The notes beneath the pieces were generated by a model. That model did not search any database, was not told the DNA's origin, and saw only the letters and a list, made by a program, of their open reading frames with translations. Position numbers and translations under genes: made by a program. Positions 22,493 to 33,907 of a stretch of 64,000 nucleotides of DNA are shown one piece after another. This DNA comes from Diphasiastrum complanatum (lineage: Eukaryota > Streptophyta > Lycopodiopsida > Lycopodiales > Lycopodiaceae), in contig CM055092.1 in NCBI GenBank assembly GCA_029204225.1, forward strand, positions 39,875,800 through 39,939,799. The letters run 5' to 3'. Numbering within the stretch: the stretch's first letter is position 1; every line of letters begins with the position of its first letter.

Positions 22493-23165
22493 TTGGAAGC
22501 AATCACTATGGCCAAGAGACCAAGATCTAAAATTGAATCAGTGATTCTTCACAATGAGAAGGATGAAGCCAGATATTGGAAACCAACAAGATATATCAAA
22601 ACATCATGGGCTCTACTGCATCCATCCCCAAAAGGCATGTTTAGACCAAAAAAGAAAGTTCCAAATACATTCTAGATATGCATGGAAGTTTTAGAAAGCT
22701 TGAAGATACACCACTGCCACATTTTGGAAGTGATGAATGGCTTGCACCTGATAGTATGGTGTCAGAATCTTTTAGATGCAAATTATTGTTAGATTTGAAA
22801 AACTCAATGAAAGCGAGCACTAGATCAAAAGTCAATACATTAAGTTGGTGCCTATCCTTATATGTATTTGTAGATTTTTTTTCAAATGCAAATGTTCGTA
22901 CAACACCAACATTATTTGTTTGTAAGGATGTGCCAGATGACACTCTTTCAGATCTGATGGGTGTGGGTTGGGAATGCAATGCAGTTGGAGATATTGAATG
23001 TAGAATTAAAAAATCATCTATGATATTTCGTTATTGCATTGCAAGACAAATGCTTAGTCTTACATTCAGTTACCAGAGATGGAAACGAATAAGTGGGATC
23101 TGGATGCCACTTGATCAAGACCTTCAAATGGATGGTCACAAATCGAAAAGAAGTCCACATTTTCA
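22493..23165 (+). pseudogene. Unidentified protein-coding fragment, frameshifted
   Basis: Two plus-strand frames join across a stop/frame change at 22673. The first 60 codons (RPRSKIESVILHNEKDEARY, KTSWALLHPSPKGMF) are followed by 164 codons (LEDTPLPHFGSDEWLAPDSM, LWCLSLYVFVDFFSN-like hydrophobic stretch, CKDVPDDTLSDLMGVGWEC). Amino-acid composition is balanced and protein-like, unlike the biased short frames elsewhere. I do not recognise a family. It is hemmed in by the minus-strand gypsy gag, which starts within its last codons near 23080-23165, so the true 3' end is lost. It could be a captured host gene piece or part of an unknown element. Confidence 0.5.
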
Positions 23166-24306
23166 ACAATGAAATTTTTATCCTTCTTAGTTTTCTTTTT
23201 ATCTCTAAGAGTTTTAGAGTGTCCCGTACACCAAACGTTAGCATTTGATTTTGCTTTCTCCCTCTTAGCTTTAACATCAGACATCTGGACTTTCAAGTTC
23301 CCCAACTCTTTTGCTAAAAGATCTACACTTTTCCTTAATGGAGATTCTGTCTTTTTGGACTTTTCCATTCTTCTTTTCTTGTCTGAGTTCTTACTCTTAG
23401 ATTTCCTATAACTAGTTTCTTCTTCAGACGACGAAGAATCAAAAGTCATCTACTGAATCGGATTCTGATTCAGACTCAATAGACGAGTCAGATTCTTCTA
23501 TTCTTTTTTGTTTATGCTTCTTATTGCTCTTTCTATCATTTCTTCTCCTTCTAGAAATTTTAGAAGTTTCATAATTCTATACGGATGCTATGACATTCTC
23601 TAACAAATTTGTCAATCCCTGACGACAATACCTATCCATCTTCTTGGGTGTTCCACCCAAGAACCATTCATTTTGCATGGGGACAGGATATTGTGGCCCT
23701 AGCTCCCTATCAAATTCTTAACTCTACAAGTGTTTTTTCTAAGCGACGCCTTTGGCATTTTCTCCATAGAATTAAGTCGTGCTAATAGTCTTGTGGAATA
23801 GCCTATCTCCCTAAACTGTTTAAGAAACGCTTCATTTAAAGCATTCCAAGTATTAACCATTTCTAGAACCAGCTGGCTATACTGGATTCTCGCCTGCTTG
23901 TGCATAAGACCTGGCAGGATTCTAACTTTATCCTCGTCAGTGTTTTCCTTATTGGCTATAGTAATCGACTCAGATTGTGATAAATAGCTATTTGCATCGT
24001 CAGATGATGACCCTTTAAAGAAGTCATATCTGATTTTGGTAGATGTGGTGGCACTAGGTTCGCCATATTATCAGGTGGTGGATCCGGTGGATCAGGTGGA
24101 TTGGATGACTCGGAACTATGTTCAGATGGTGTAGATTCAGAAGATGGTTCATGCTCTGATAGTGTATCAGAGTCTTGTTCGAACTCGGATTCAAAACTAT
24201 GTTCGAAAGAAGAAGATGATGGTTCTGAGTGATTTGACGGACTAACAAACTCTTCCTCAAATGAATTAACGAGCAATACAGAAGTGTTGTAAAGATTATC
24301 AAACAC
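23080..24306 (-). pseudogene. Ty3/gypsy gag, minus strand, broken
   Basis: The frame at 24306-23956 has an acidic/Ser/Pro-rich N-terminus (NPPDPPDPPPDNMANLVPPH), then KSDMTSLKGH. The 23905-23699 frame carries the gag core (NTWNALNEAFLKQFREIGYSTRLLARLNSM, quoted in parts: ALNEAFLKQFREIGYS; RLLARLNSM). The 23449-23080 frame is a highly charged Ser/Glu/Lys-rich tail. The alternating frames and stops show it is dead. Orientation fits G1 or G3, but linkage to either is not shown. Confidence 0.7.
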
Positions 24307-24625
24307 TTCAGTGCTTAGTCTATTTCTTATAGGTGAATTTAATAAAATATGAAAATACAGATCGCGTGCCTTCTATAAGCTTCTAATCATTGTGCTCATT
24401 CTAAACATTTATGCACAACAGTTGTGTGTGGCTGGTCTCTTGGCATACATTACATGAATAAGATTCAACGGACTTAGTACACTTAAAAATCATAAAAAGA
24501 CAAAGATTTATGTGGTAGCCTACTCATTATAGATTTCCACAAAATCAGTGAATTATGTAGTATAAAAGGTTTTGTCATTTCCCAAGAGAGAGATAAATCT
24601 CCTCTTTCATATGTTAAGTGTACAA
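24307..24625. other. No gene recognised
   Basis: This short non-coding stretch lies between the gag and copia C2. It may hold the untranslated leader of the gag element. Confidence 0.4.
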
Positions 24626-25758
24626 AGGTGATGGAGAGATGGTAAATGTAATATTCAACACAAAATACTACAATGACATATCTGGTTATCCAAAGATATT
24701 GAGTAAATTGGTGTCCAAAAACACCAACATGAAACGATTTGGTCAAGGTCTGAAGGAATAGAAGGGCACGTTATCTTTCATGCTCTTAGGGTAATAGTAA
24801 GCAACTTAATCTAATAGCAGTATTGACTATGATGAGATCTTTGCACCTGTGTCAAAGATGGTAAGCATTCGGGTCATTGTCTCTCTTGCTACTCTCTTTG
24901 CTTGGGATTGCTGACCTAGGAGAAGCTAAAATCTATCTAGGCTTGCAGATTGTGAGAGACTTTGAAGGTGGTAAGTTGTATTTTTACCAACAAAAGTACA
25001 CTCAAAAGATCATTGAAGACTTGAACATGCTCGAATGCAAAGGTGTGCATACTCCCATGATACTTGGAACAATACTGAGCAAGGTTTATTGTCCGCAGAC
25101 TCTCGAGGAAGAAGAACGAATGGCCAAAACACCTATCGTAGGCTGATTGGATCATTGCAGTATACAGGCTGAGCCAATATAATTAGAACCCAGGTTATAT
25201 TGGAAGCTGGCAAAGAGAGTACTACAATATCTCCAAGAAACAAAAGACTATGGACTGTGTTATTTGAAGAAAACTAGATTTTACATCGAATCTTACAGTG
25301 ACGCAAGATGGGCATCCATGAAGGATGATAGCAAAAGCATTTCAGGAGGTTGTACTCTAGCATCTGGCGCAACCATACTCTGGATTAGCAAGAAGCAAAC
25401 GGTAGTAGCTCAATCTTCCTGTGAAGTTGAATATGTAGCAGCAGCCAAGATGGCAAACGAGCTAATCTGGATTAAATAGATATTGGAAGGATTTGATGAA
25501 TCTAGTTCTGAACCTTATGTCTTGTTAATGGATAACACTTCATCAATCTATCTTACGAAAGATCTTGTATTTCACTCGAAAACGAAGCACATAGCTATCA
25601 AGTATCATGTGATTTGGGAGTTAGTCGAGAAGAAGATACTGAAGACAGTCTTCATACACACAGAGGAAATGACAGCTGATATCTTTACAAAGCCACTAAG
25701 TAAAGCCTTGTTCGAGAAGCAGCGAAGAAGATTGGGGTTAATCCAACATCCACTTTGA
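24626..25758 (+). pseudogene. Copia C2 fragment 1: RT start fused to RT end plus RNase H
   Basis: A leader segment (24626-24907) reads into the RT region (SIRVIVSLATLFAWD). It then jumps at 24908 to ADLGEAKIYLGLQIVRDFEG, the late part of a copia RT, losing the segment with the active site. RNase H follows: SYSDARWASMKDDSKSIS, SSCEVEYVAAAKMANE, a TAG at 25478, HSKTKHIAIKYH, then ADIFTKPLSKALFEKQRR and a stop at 25756. A purine-rich GAGAGGGAGC follows. It matches standard copia RH (about 170 aa) apart from the stops. Confidence 0.85.
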
Positions 25759-25791
25759 GAGGGAGCTATAGAACAATTGATAACTGTAAAA

Positions 25792-26392
25792 AGGTGATGG
25801 AGAGATGGTAAATGTAATATTCAACACAAAATACCACGATGACATATCTGGTTATCCAAAGATATTGCGTAAATTGGTGCTTAAAAACACCAACATGAAA
25901 TGATTTGGTCAAGGTCTGAAGGAATAGAAGGGTACGTTATCTTCCAGGCTCTTAGGGTAACAGTAAGCAACTTAATCTGATAGCGGTATTGACCATGATG
26001 AGACCTTTGCACTAGTGTCAAAGATGGTAAGCATGCGGGTCATTATCTCTCTTGCTACTCTCTTTGCTTGGGATCTATGGCAAATGGACATTACTAATGC
26101 ATTCTTGAATGGTGATCTCGAGGAGGAAGTATACATGGAGCAACCCGAGGGCTACATCTCATATGGCAAGCCTAATCATGTTTGTTTTCTACAAAAGAGT
26201 TTGTATGGTGATCTTAAGCAAGCACCAAGGTGGTATGCTAAGTTTAACGCATTTCTATTCTCTAACTTTTTTATGAGTGAGTATGATCATTCACTTTATT
26301 ATAGATTTGCTGGAAATCATGTTACTGTTCTTTTAATCTATGTGGATGATATCATATTGAGTGGAGGCAACAATCAAGATATTGATGATTAG
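25792..26392 (+). pseudogene. Copia C2 fragment 2: duplicated RT start plus RT active-site region
   Basis: The first 284 bp repeat 24626-24907 (same non-coding leader and RT start). Unlike fragment 1, this copy continues into QMDITNAFLNGDLEEEVYME, CFLQKSLYGDLKQAPRWY and LLIYVDDIILSGGNNQDIDD, so it has motif A and the YVDD active site. It stops where fragment 1 resumes. The two pieces are complementary halves of one RT. Confidence 0.85.
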
Positions 26393-26398
26393 TTCTTC

Positions 26399-26710
26399 GT
26401 GACTAATTATTTGTCTGATGTTTTGCGACTAATTATTTGTCCAATGTTTCGCGACAAATCATTTGTCTGATGTTTCGATGCTTAATGTTTGGCTATGTAA
26501 TCACTGTAGTACTAATGTTTTCAAAGTTAGTTACTATAAGATCGAACGTGATTTCTATCACTATTGTTTTGGTCGAAATTGATAGGCGTAGTCATGCATA
26601 AAGAAAGAGGAAGATAGTTTATTCCGCTGCGCACAATAAGTTTTCTTTCTTGTCGTTCGAATCTTTTTCTTTTTGAATTTGACCTATCTTTCACACACCT
26701 CTTTCCAACA
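26399..26710 (+). repeat. Copia C2 LTR fragment with 3 tandem units of about 28 bp
   Basis: It starts with three imperfect copies of GACTAATTATTTGTCTGATGTTTCGC-like units (26407-26485) and ends CCAACA, immediately before a primer-binding site. The LTR 5' end is missing. Confidence 0.6.
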
Positions 26711-27063
26711 TAGTATCAGAGCATTGATTCTTCAAGGCCTAATACTATCAGAGCGTAAGCTCTTACACTTGGTATCTTTCGTGATATCAATTTATTCTTC
26801 AGTTCGAATCATATTGTTTTGGTATCAGAGAATTGATTTCCACAACACTATATCTTTCACTTAACGACAATCAAATCATCGATAGTCTAAAGTTCCAGAT
26901 GGATTCTCAAAGTAAAGCCGGTCTTCTCGTAGACAAGCTGAATGGGTCCAATTATCATTTATGAAAATTTAAGATGAAGACCTTGCTAATGACCAACGAG
27001 TTGTGGGATGTTGTTATAGGTATCAAACTGAAGCCTGAAGATGACACAGATGACTCAAAATGT
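26711..27063 (+). pseudogene. Copia C2 primer-binding site and gag start
   Basis: TAGTATCAGAGC (26711) is one base from the tRNA-iMet site TGGTATCAGAGC and follows the LTR end. After a leader, an ATG at 26899 opens a copia gag start (MDSQSKAGLLVDKLNGSNYH, a TGA, then KFKMKTLLMTNELWDVV). This is cut at 27063, where G1-derived sequence begins. Confidence 0.8.
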
Positions 27064-27064
27064 G

Positions 27065-28605
27065 TTTCAGATTAGGATCTCTGATATAAGATAACTTGTA
27101 TCCTCTCTTTTCAAGGTATGCTTCATCCTGGAAGACTCCGCTTCAAGTAATATAATCAAGCTTAGTTATTGGAAGAATACCGTCTATAGGCAAGCCTAAT
27201 GCATGACAATAAAAGTCTTCTGTAATAACAATTTCCTGATTACGGACAACACTACAAGTGTGTCCATCCTCGGTTTTGTCTAGATTTCAAATTAGCTCAT
27301 GGCATAGCTCTGATAAAATAACTGAAAGATCGAATTGAAGCAGTCCTTCAATTCTAGCTCAAATGGCAAAACATTGCAAAACCGCTAAGACTGGTTTTGG
27401 ATGAGTTTAAAAATGATAGCATTGATAGCTTCCATTGCAAAGGTTTCGAATGCAAGAAAACTAGTGATGGCAGTAGTGAGCGTGTTGGATCATAATAAGA
27501 GGAACAAGGTAACGATCGTGAAGGCAACAGAGAAAGTGAGAATGAACGAAAAAGCATAAGTGTTTGAAGTGTTTGGCATATTAATGATATGACGGCGGAT
27601 TAGACCAGTATTTATTAAAAAGTGTCTTCCTAATATTGAAGGTCCAGTCCTAAAAAATATAGCCTAAAAGTGTTAAATGTAATTAACTTTGGTGAAATAA
27701 GCTGGCCGAATAATGTGAAACCATATGTGTTGCAATTGTCGCCCACAAAAAATGGGGTGTACAAACATAACAAATTCCACAATGGTGTCGCAATTTTTGC
27801 ATAACACAATGGGAATTATATGCGAAGCGAAGGTGTCGGGTTTTTTGCATATTTCTTATATGTTGGAAATAGGTAGAAAAATATACAAACATTGTCGAGA
27901 TTTTCGAAAAATGAAAATGGCAAGTGGACGTGAAAAGTGAATGGAAAACCTACAAACAAAAGTGTCCGGTCTTTCGCAAATCATTTTTGGCAAAAATACC
28001 AACAAAAACAATGAACGCGTAGTGTCGCATTTTTCTGCAACAATAACACAGTGGACCTTGTAAAACTATATGAAACAATAAGTGTCGCATATTTTGCATT
28101 CTTTGCATCGGGAAGCTTATCTTGCTCGTTTTGTTTAGAAATCAATCATAGTATTGTTTCACTCTTGATCCATTTACTCGAGTATTAAGTAAATGTCCTT
28201 TGAGATCTACTAATTGTAACGATCCATTGTTAAAGACTTCTATGACCTTATAAGGTCCCATCCATCTTGTGTGCGATTTCCCACAACATGTGTCTGTTGT
28301 CATACAGAAGCACATAGTCTCCACGTTTGATTTTGATCATTTTGATAGAATTATCAAAATAATCTTTCCTTTAATTTTGGACCCATTCAGTTTCTATTAA
28401 TGCTAAACAACGATCCTCCTCCAACTGTGTTAGAGCTATCATTCGCTCTTGGAGGCTATGGTTCTCATCCATCCGTTCCTCATTATCAATGCGTAAGTTT
28501 GGAACTTCAAATTCTATAGGTAATATCGGGTGCATTCCATATACGAGGTAATATGGAGTCTACATGGTTGTAGTTTTCTCGGCAGTTCGATATGCCCATA
28601 AAACT
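27065..28605 (-). mobile_element. Partial second copy of gypsy G1 (G1b), equivalent to 76-1638
   Basis: It starts TTTCAGATTAGG, as at 76, and matches G1 up to the integrase stretch ATATGCCCATAAA near 1638. It contains the 3' open frame, now with three TGA stops, the shortened hydrophobic ORF, and the integrase C-terminal module (28324-28142: GPYKVIEVFNNGSLQLVDLKG, VNGSRVKQYYD). On both sides it is joined to copia C2 without visible target duplication. Confidence 0.9.
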
Positions 28606-28614
28606 GATGGTAGG

Positions 28615-29333
28615 TGGTGTTGCAAGGGCAAAGAACATCCTGGATTTGATCCACACAGATTTATGCAGGCCTATGAGGACCATGTCCTTAGGTAAAGCCT
28701 TATATTTCATGACCTTTATTGATGATATGTCACGTAAGACATGGATTTACTTCTTGGAGAAGAAGTAGGATGCATCTGACACTTTCAAGAGCTTCAAAGC
28801 ATTGGTCGAAAATCAGACTGGTAGGAAGATCAAAGTCCTAAGATCAAATAGTGGAGGTGAGTACAAGTCTAATGACTTCAATGATCTTTGTGATCAATAT
28901 GGGACCAAAAGACAATTTACCCAAGCTCATACTCCTGCTCTCAATGGTGTAGCTGAGCGCAAGAATCGTACAATTGTGGAAAGTGCCAGATCTATGCTAG
29001 CTGAGATGAAACTACCAAAAGATTTTTGGTCAGAAGCATGCAATACGGCAGTCTATCTTCAATATAGAAGTCCTACCATTGCCATACCAAAGATAACACC
29101 TAAGGAGACATTCATGAAGAAGAAGCCAAATGTGAACCACTTGTGAATCTTTGGATGTAAGGCCTTTGTACACATTCCTAAAGAAGAGAGACGTAAACTT
29201 GATGTGAAAGCTATCAAGTGTATATTCCTAGGATATGGTTTACTAGTGAAGGCCTGTATAAAGTAAAGGAAATCTTGAACTATGGAGCAGTGATTCTTGA
29301 ACACTTGGATGAAAAACGTTTTGATACTCCCAT
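28615..29333 (+). pseudogene. Copia C2 integrase fragment
   Basis: Plus-strand sequence reads LDLIHTDLCRPMRT (first catalytic Asp), FIDDMSRKTWIYFLEKK, a stop, LRSNSGGEYKS (second Asp changed to Asn: S-N instead of S-D) and TPALNGVAERKNRTIVE with the Glu. WSEACNTAVYLQYRSPTIAI and FGCKAFVHIPKEERRKLD follow. With the active-site Asp lost and several stops, it is inactive. About 1 kb of gag-protease between the C2 gag start and this point is missing and replaced by G1b. Confidence 0.85.
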
Positions 29334-29580
29334 GAATGGCAGCTGATTATGCAAGTTTTGGTAACCTGCTCTGCCAGTTCAACCATCATGATCCAAATGT
29401 TTTATTTTTATTTGTTTTTCAATTTCTTGTTTTCACTACTTAATTGTTAATTTCTTTTGGAAAAGACAGTATGAAAAAAAAAATAAAAAGATAAGAGAAA
29501 CGAAAAAAAATGAGGAAAGATTGATGAGCAAAAGTTAGAAATGTCATCAGATCAGAAAGTAGTCAGATCTTTATGGGAAA
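29334..29580 (+). other. Gypsy 3' untranslated sequence, inverted relative to 12400-12660
   Basis: GAATGGCAGCTGATTATGCAAG and, later, GATGAGCAAAAGTTAGAAA align with the reverse complement of 12660-12440. This marks the end of a G2-type element whose pol is gone here. Confidence 0.6.
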
Positions 29581-29619
29581 ATGACTTGGGCAATTACTTT
29601 TTGTCATTTTTTGTCAACT

Positions 29620-29838
29620 ATGGGCCTATTGATCCATCGTTGAACTACCACAAAGTCACTTCGCTGACACAGAGCTAACAATGCCTCTCCGAAGGAATAT
29701 CCATGTTGCAGTTAATTGAGGTACTACTATCGCTGGACACCATCCCTGCCTGGGTGCACATTTACCTCTGTTGACTGAGCTGTTAATGAACCCTGATCAT
29801 TTACCACTGATAGAGAGATGTCATCACTGCCAGAGAGA
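29620..29838 (+). repeat. Left arm of inverted repeat (partner 36531-36748)
   Basis: From TGGGCCTATTGATCCATCG to TGCCAGAGAG, the segment is the reverse complement of 36531-36748, about 218 bp per arm with few differences. It lies immediately left of copy B. A related direct piece is at 3632-3790. Confidence 0.85.
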
Positions 29839-30352
29839 ACGGCCTAAGCAACGTACTCATTTGATCAACAAATTCTCAAGACATTCCATTGGTATGATAA
29901 ATACCTTTCAGCCAACATTCTCTTATCAAGTTACTCCCGGCAGACGCACCAAATTTGTTAGGCGTCTGGCGGGTCATATTTGCTCACTTGACCACCGACA
30001 ACCAGTTTCTAACATGTAACCTTTGTAGACTAGTGATACAGATAATCACTCTTCCAAACAACATTCTATGGAAAGATTTCGGCTCCCGGCGGATGCACCA
30101 GATTTGTTACGCTTTTTCCTCACCATGGGATCAACATAGGGGAGGGAATAACTTAACAGGGTGTAGCACTTCCAGTATCGTGCTGCTACGAGGATGGCTG
30201 CACATGTCTCAAACTCGATTCTAAACTCCAGACACGAATGTCGAAGGTCAAATGGTGAAGGTCAAATGGCAAACAATTCGCGAAAGCCAAACGTACCTCG
30301 AAAACCCTAAGACACGAAACAAAGCAAAGGTCGAACAATTCACAATGCTCTG

Positions 30353-31337
30353 TTATTTTCGAGCTCTCTGAAGTCGCAAGATTCTCTTGTTGCAGGTGAT
30401 GTGCGAAGTTGCTCCTGAATCAATGACTACATCATAGTCTTGTTCAGTGTAGCTTGTTGAAGCTTCATCAAGTATTGTGAAAGTTTCATCACCTCTATTT
30501 GCATCCTTGGATGACTTTGCAACATTTGCTTTCTCAGCTATGATCTTTCTTTTTGGGTTGAATCTGCAATCATATGCAGAATGCCCCTTCTTCTTGTAGT
30601 GCATGCAAGGTATTGTTGGATTGAACCAACACTTATTGGCTGTGTGTCCTAGTTTGTGACAGTGATCACAGGAAGAAGATTGTTGGTTGTCATTGCCTCT
30701 ATTCGAAGACTTTGTCTTGTCGAATCTAGGCTTGTTCTTGTTCTTCTTCCTTCCTTTTGTGAAGAGAGCTTTCTCCTGATCACTGTTTCCTTCTCCTTTG
30801 TCCCTCATCAGTCTCTCATCAGCGACAAGACTGACTGCTTTGTCGAATGTCATATCTGGTAGACTCAGTATGAGCATTCTCAACGGCTGATAGGACGCAG
30901 GTAGAGATTTCATAAAGTACATCAGCTGTTGTGGTGCTGAGACCTGGTGTTCCTGATCTGATGCAGCGAGTTGAGCGAAGATCATTCTAGTCTTCTCATC
31001 ATGTTGATCCAATTGGTTGCTATCCCATCGTATGGATTGCAGCTGATTGTGAAGATGCATCACTGACGCGGCAGTCCTCACTTCGTACTTCTGCTTTAAT
31101 CTTTCCCATGCTGCATGGCTGCTTTTGCAATCTTCTGAATGAGCTGCATGACTGCACGCTCATCCTTTCTGATCCACTCAGCTCTCCTCGGGTCTCCCTA
31201 TGGAGGCTGCACCTTTGAGAGTTCGATCACCAACCAGATGCCTTCACCCTTCAGAAGTGTTTTGATTTTGAATTTCCACACTCTGTAATTTCCGCCATCA
31301 AGACTAATTGCTATCCTCATCTAGATCGTTGTAGCCA
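30353..31337 (-). pseudogene. Copia I-B gag and protease start, inverted
   Basis: From the ATG at 31337 (with the same early TAG as I-A), the main open part is 31081-30353. It has the gag core QQLMYFMKSLPASYQPLRML, a basic region, an intact knuckle CDHCHKLGHTANKC, and a second knuckle CMHYKKKGHSAYDC with Tyr in place of the second Cys. The protease active site follows as YDVVIDSGATSH. It ends at the inversion breakpoint. Confidence 0.85.
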
Positions 31338-31383
31338 TATTGTGTTGCCTACAGAATCACTGTTCAGATATTAGTAGTAATAA

Positions 31384-31982
31384 CCTCAGTGCTCTGATAC
31401 CATGTCGCGAACGGATTTGTTCCGTGAACATATTGTTTTTGTTTTGGTTTTCTTATGCGAAAGCCTTCAGGATCCTAGGCATGTGACTACAGATCACAGT
31501 ACATAAATCATTCTAGCAATCAAGACAACGAAAATCAAAGAGATGGACAAGAGAGAGCAGTTGTATTAACAGTTTTGTATTTTGGAGTGAGATGATCAGT
31601 GTCTTGCTTGTTGGCGGCCTGACACTCAGCTCTATCATTGTGTTCTGCTCGTTGATAGACTTTCATGCACAACTATTTTCGTTTCTCTATTCTTTCTATT
31701 CTCTCTTTTTAGCTCTTTTTCTCTCTTTTATGCGTTGATCCATAATTGCATTTATATGTCCACTGTGTGAAGTTTACAAGATAGCTAAACAGGGAATTAC
31801 AAGAGTAGTTAATGCTAATCAACTAGTTAGTTATTCTCTATTATTGCTAACTATTTCAGCTGAGCGTGAAATACAAGACACCACACCCGTTGAGCTGCCA
31901 TCTGGCGGCACGAAAGATTTTTCTTTGTTTTTTTTCGTTTCGTTTCGTGTCGTGTCGTGTCTTTTGGTCCTGGAGGTATGTT
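31384..31982 (-). repeat. Inverted 5' LTR and primer-binding site of copia I-B
   Basis: The reverse complement of 31403-31982 equals most of the 3' LTR at 33908-34624. On the minus strand it ends CGCGACA and is followed by TGGTATCAGAGCACTGAGG (31402-31384), a perfect tRNA-iMet-type primer site. Confidence 0.9.
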
Positions 31983-33895
31983 ATCTACAATCCAAGCACG
32001 AAGAAGGCTATTTTGAGTAGAGATGTGAAGTTCAATGAGTCAACATTCCCTGGACTGAAGGATGAAGAAGGCCATGAGATCTTCACACTGTTGTTAATTC
32101 AAGAGGGAGATCGAGGACAGACGTCAAATCAAAATGTTGAGCCCCAGACTCCAGAGTAGTAGGAAGCAGAAGATCAACCCCACGAACAAGAAACATTCGA
32201 GTAGCGAGGAAACGGAACCAGAAGGTCAACAAGACAAAGAAGACCTTTAGATCGATACGCTGACAATCTTCAGTGGAGCAAAGACACAGAATTCGAGTAC
32301 TGCAGCTTCACTGAAGAGCCAACTACATATCTAGAATCTATCCAGAGTCCAGAGGGAGAATTCTAGAAGCAGGCAACGTAAGAGGAGATCGAATTAATGA
32401 GGCGAAACGAGGCATGGACACTAGAGCCACTGCCAGAAAACAAAAAGATCATCGATTACAAGTGGGTATACAAAAGAAAAATGAAATCAGATGGCACTCT
32501 TCGACATTACAAAGAAAGGCTTGTCGCAAAGGGCTACACACAAAGGTACGGACTCGACTATTTCGACACGTATTCGCCAAATGGTCAAGATGACAAGCAT
32601 TCGACTGCTCCTTACATATGCTACACAACACAATCTGGAAATTCACCAGATTGATGTAAAGACAACCTTTCTCCACGGAGATCTAGAGGAAGAAATCTTC
32701 ATGAAGCAACCTGAAGGATTTGAAGACCTCAACAATCGTCAATATGTCTGTCGGTTGCAGAGATGCATTTATGGTCTGAAGCAAACATCACGAGTTTGTT
32801 ACAAGAAGCTCGACAGTCTTCTCAAGTCTCTAGACTTCATTCCTACACAACCACACTGTAATGTCTATATAAAAAGAGTAGGAAAAGATTTTGTGATTTT
32901 GACTATTTTCGTGGATGATTCTCTTATGATAGGAAACTCGTTGATGCTATTCAAGGACATGAAAAGTCATATTTCTGAAAATTATGAAATCACAGATCTG
33001 GGAGAAACAACAAAATGCCTTGGGCTGGAGATCAGAAGAGATCGAATAAAAGACGAAATACACTTGAGTCAGTCAGAATACGCCAGAAAAGTGCTGAAGC
33101 GGTATCAAATGATGGACTGCAAAGAAAAGGCCACACCAATGATAGTTGGAGCTAAATTGACGAAGCAAGATTGCCCGAAAACAAAGGAAGAAAACCAGAA
33201 GATGAAAGGTATACCCTACCAAGACCTAATCGGTAGTCTGATGTACCTAACAATTTGTACCAGACCTGATTTGGCTTTCTCTGTCTATGCTTTAAGCCAC
33301 TTCTCTTCCAATTCTGGCATGGCGCATTGGCAAATGGCAAAACGAATCCTACAATATCTGAAGGGTACCCAAAATATGGGATTAACTTACAGAGCAGACA
33401 ACAAAAATGAAGGATTCGAGCTACACCACTATAGTGATGCAACTTGGGCGAGCTGCAAAGATGACAGCAAGTCCGTAACAAGAGGATGTTCAATGGCGTG
33501 CGGAGCAGCAATCAACTGAATATGTAAAAAGCAAACCTTGGTGGCTCAATCCTCATGCGAAGCTGAATATGTCGCAGCTTCAAAGGTGACGAACGAGGTA
33601 CTTTGGTTGCAGATGATGTTGGAGGCAATTGGCATACCACAAGGAGAACCATGCACGATGATGATGGATTCTCAAAGTGCCATATATCTGTCCCAAGATC
33701 ATGTCTTCCATTCAAAGACAAAACACATACCTCTGAAGTACCATCACATTCGATATTTGATCTCGAAAGGAGAGCTCCAGGTCTAGTACATAAAGTCTGA
33801 AGACATGATTGCAGATCTGCTCACGAAGCCGCTCGACAAGCCACTCTTCACAAAGCAAAGAAAGGCAATTGGATTAAACATACAAAGTTGCAAGG
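31963..33895 (+). pseudogene. Copia I-B integrase end, RT and RNase H
   Basis: The integrase tail (YVIYNPSTKKAILSR) and linker have stops. From 32397 [16 protein letters not shown] starts the RT, with a one-base shift near 32580. The 32491-33519 frame runs through [39 protein letters not shown] (about 32915), TRPDLAFSVYALSHFSS and RNase H YSDATWASCKDDSKS. A TGA at 33517 replaces the Trp codon of I-A. RNase H continues to 33786, then the TAG shared with I-A, then ADLLTKPLDKPLF. Confidence 0.9.
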
Positions 33896-33907
33896 TTCAA
33901 GAGGGAG

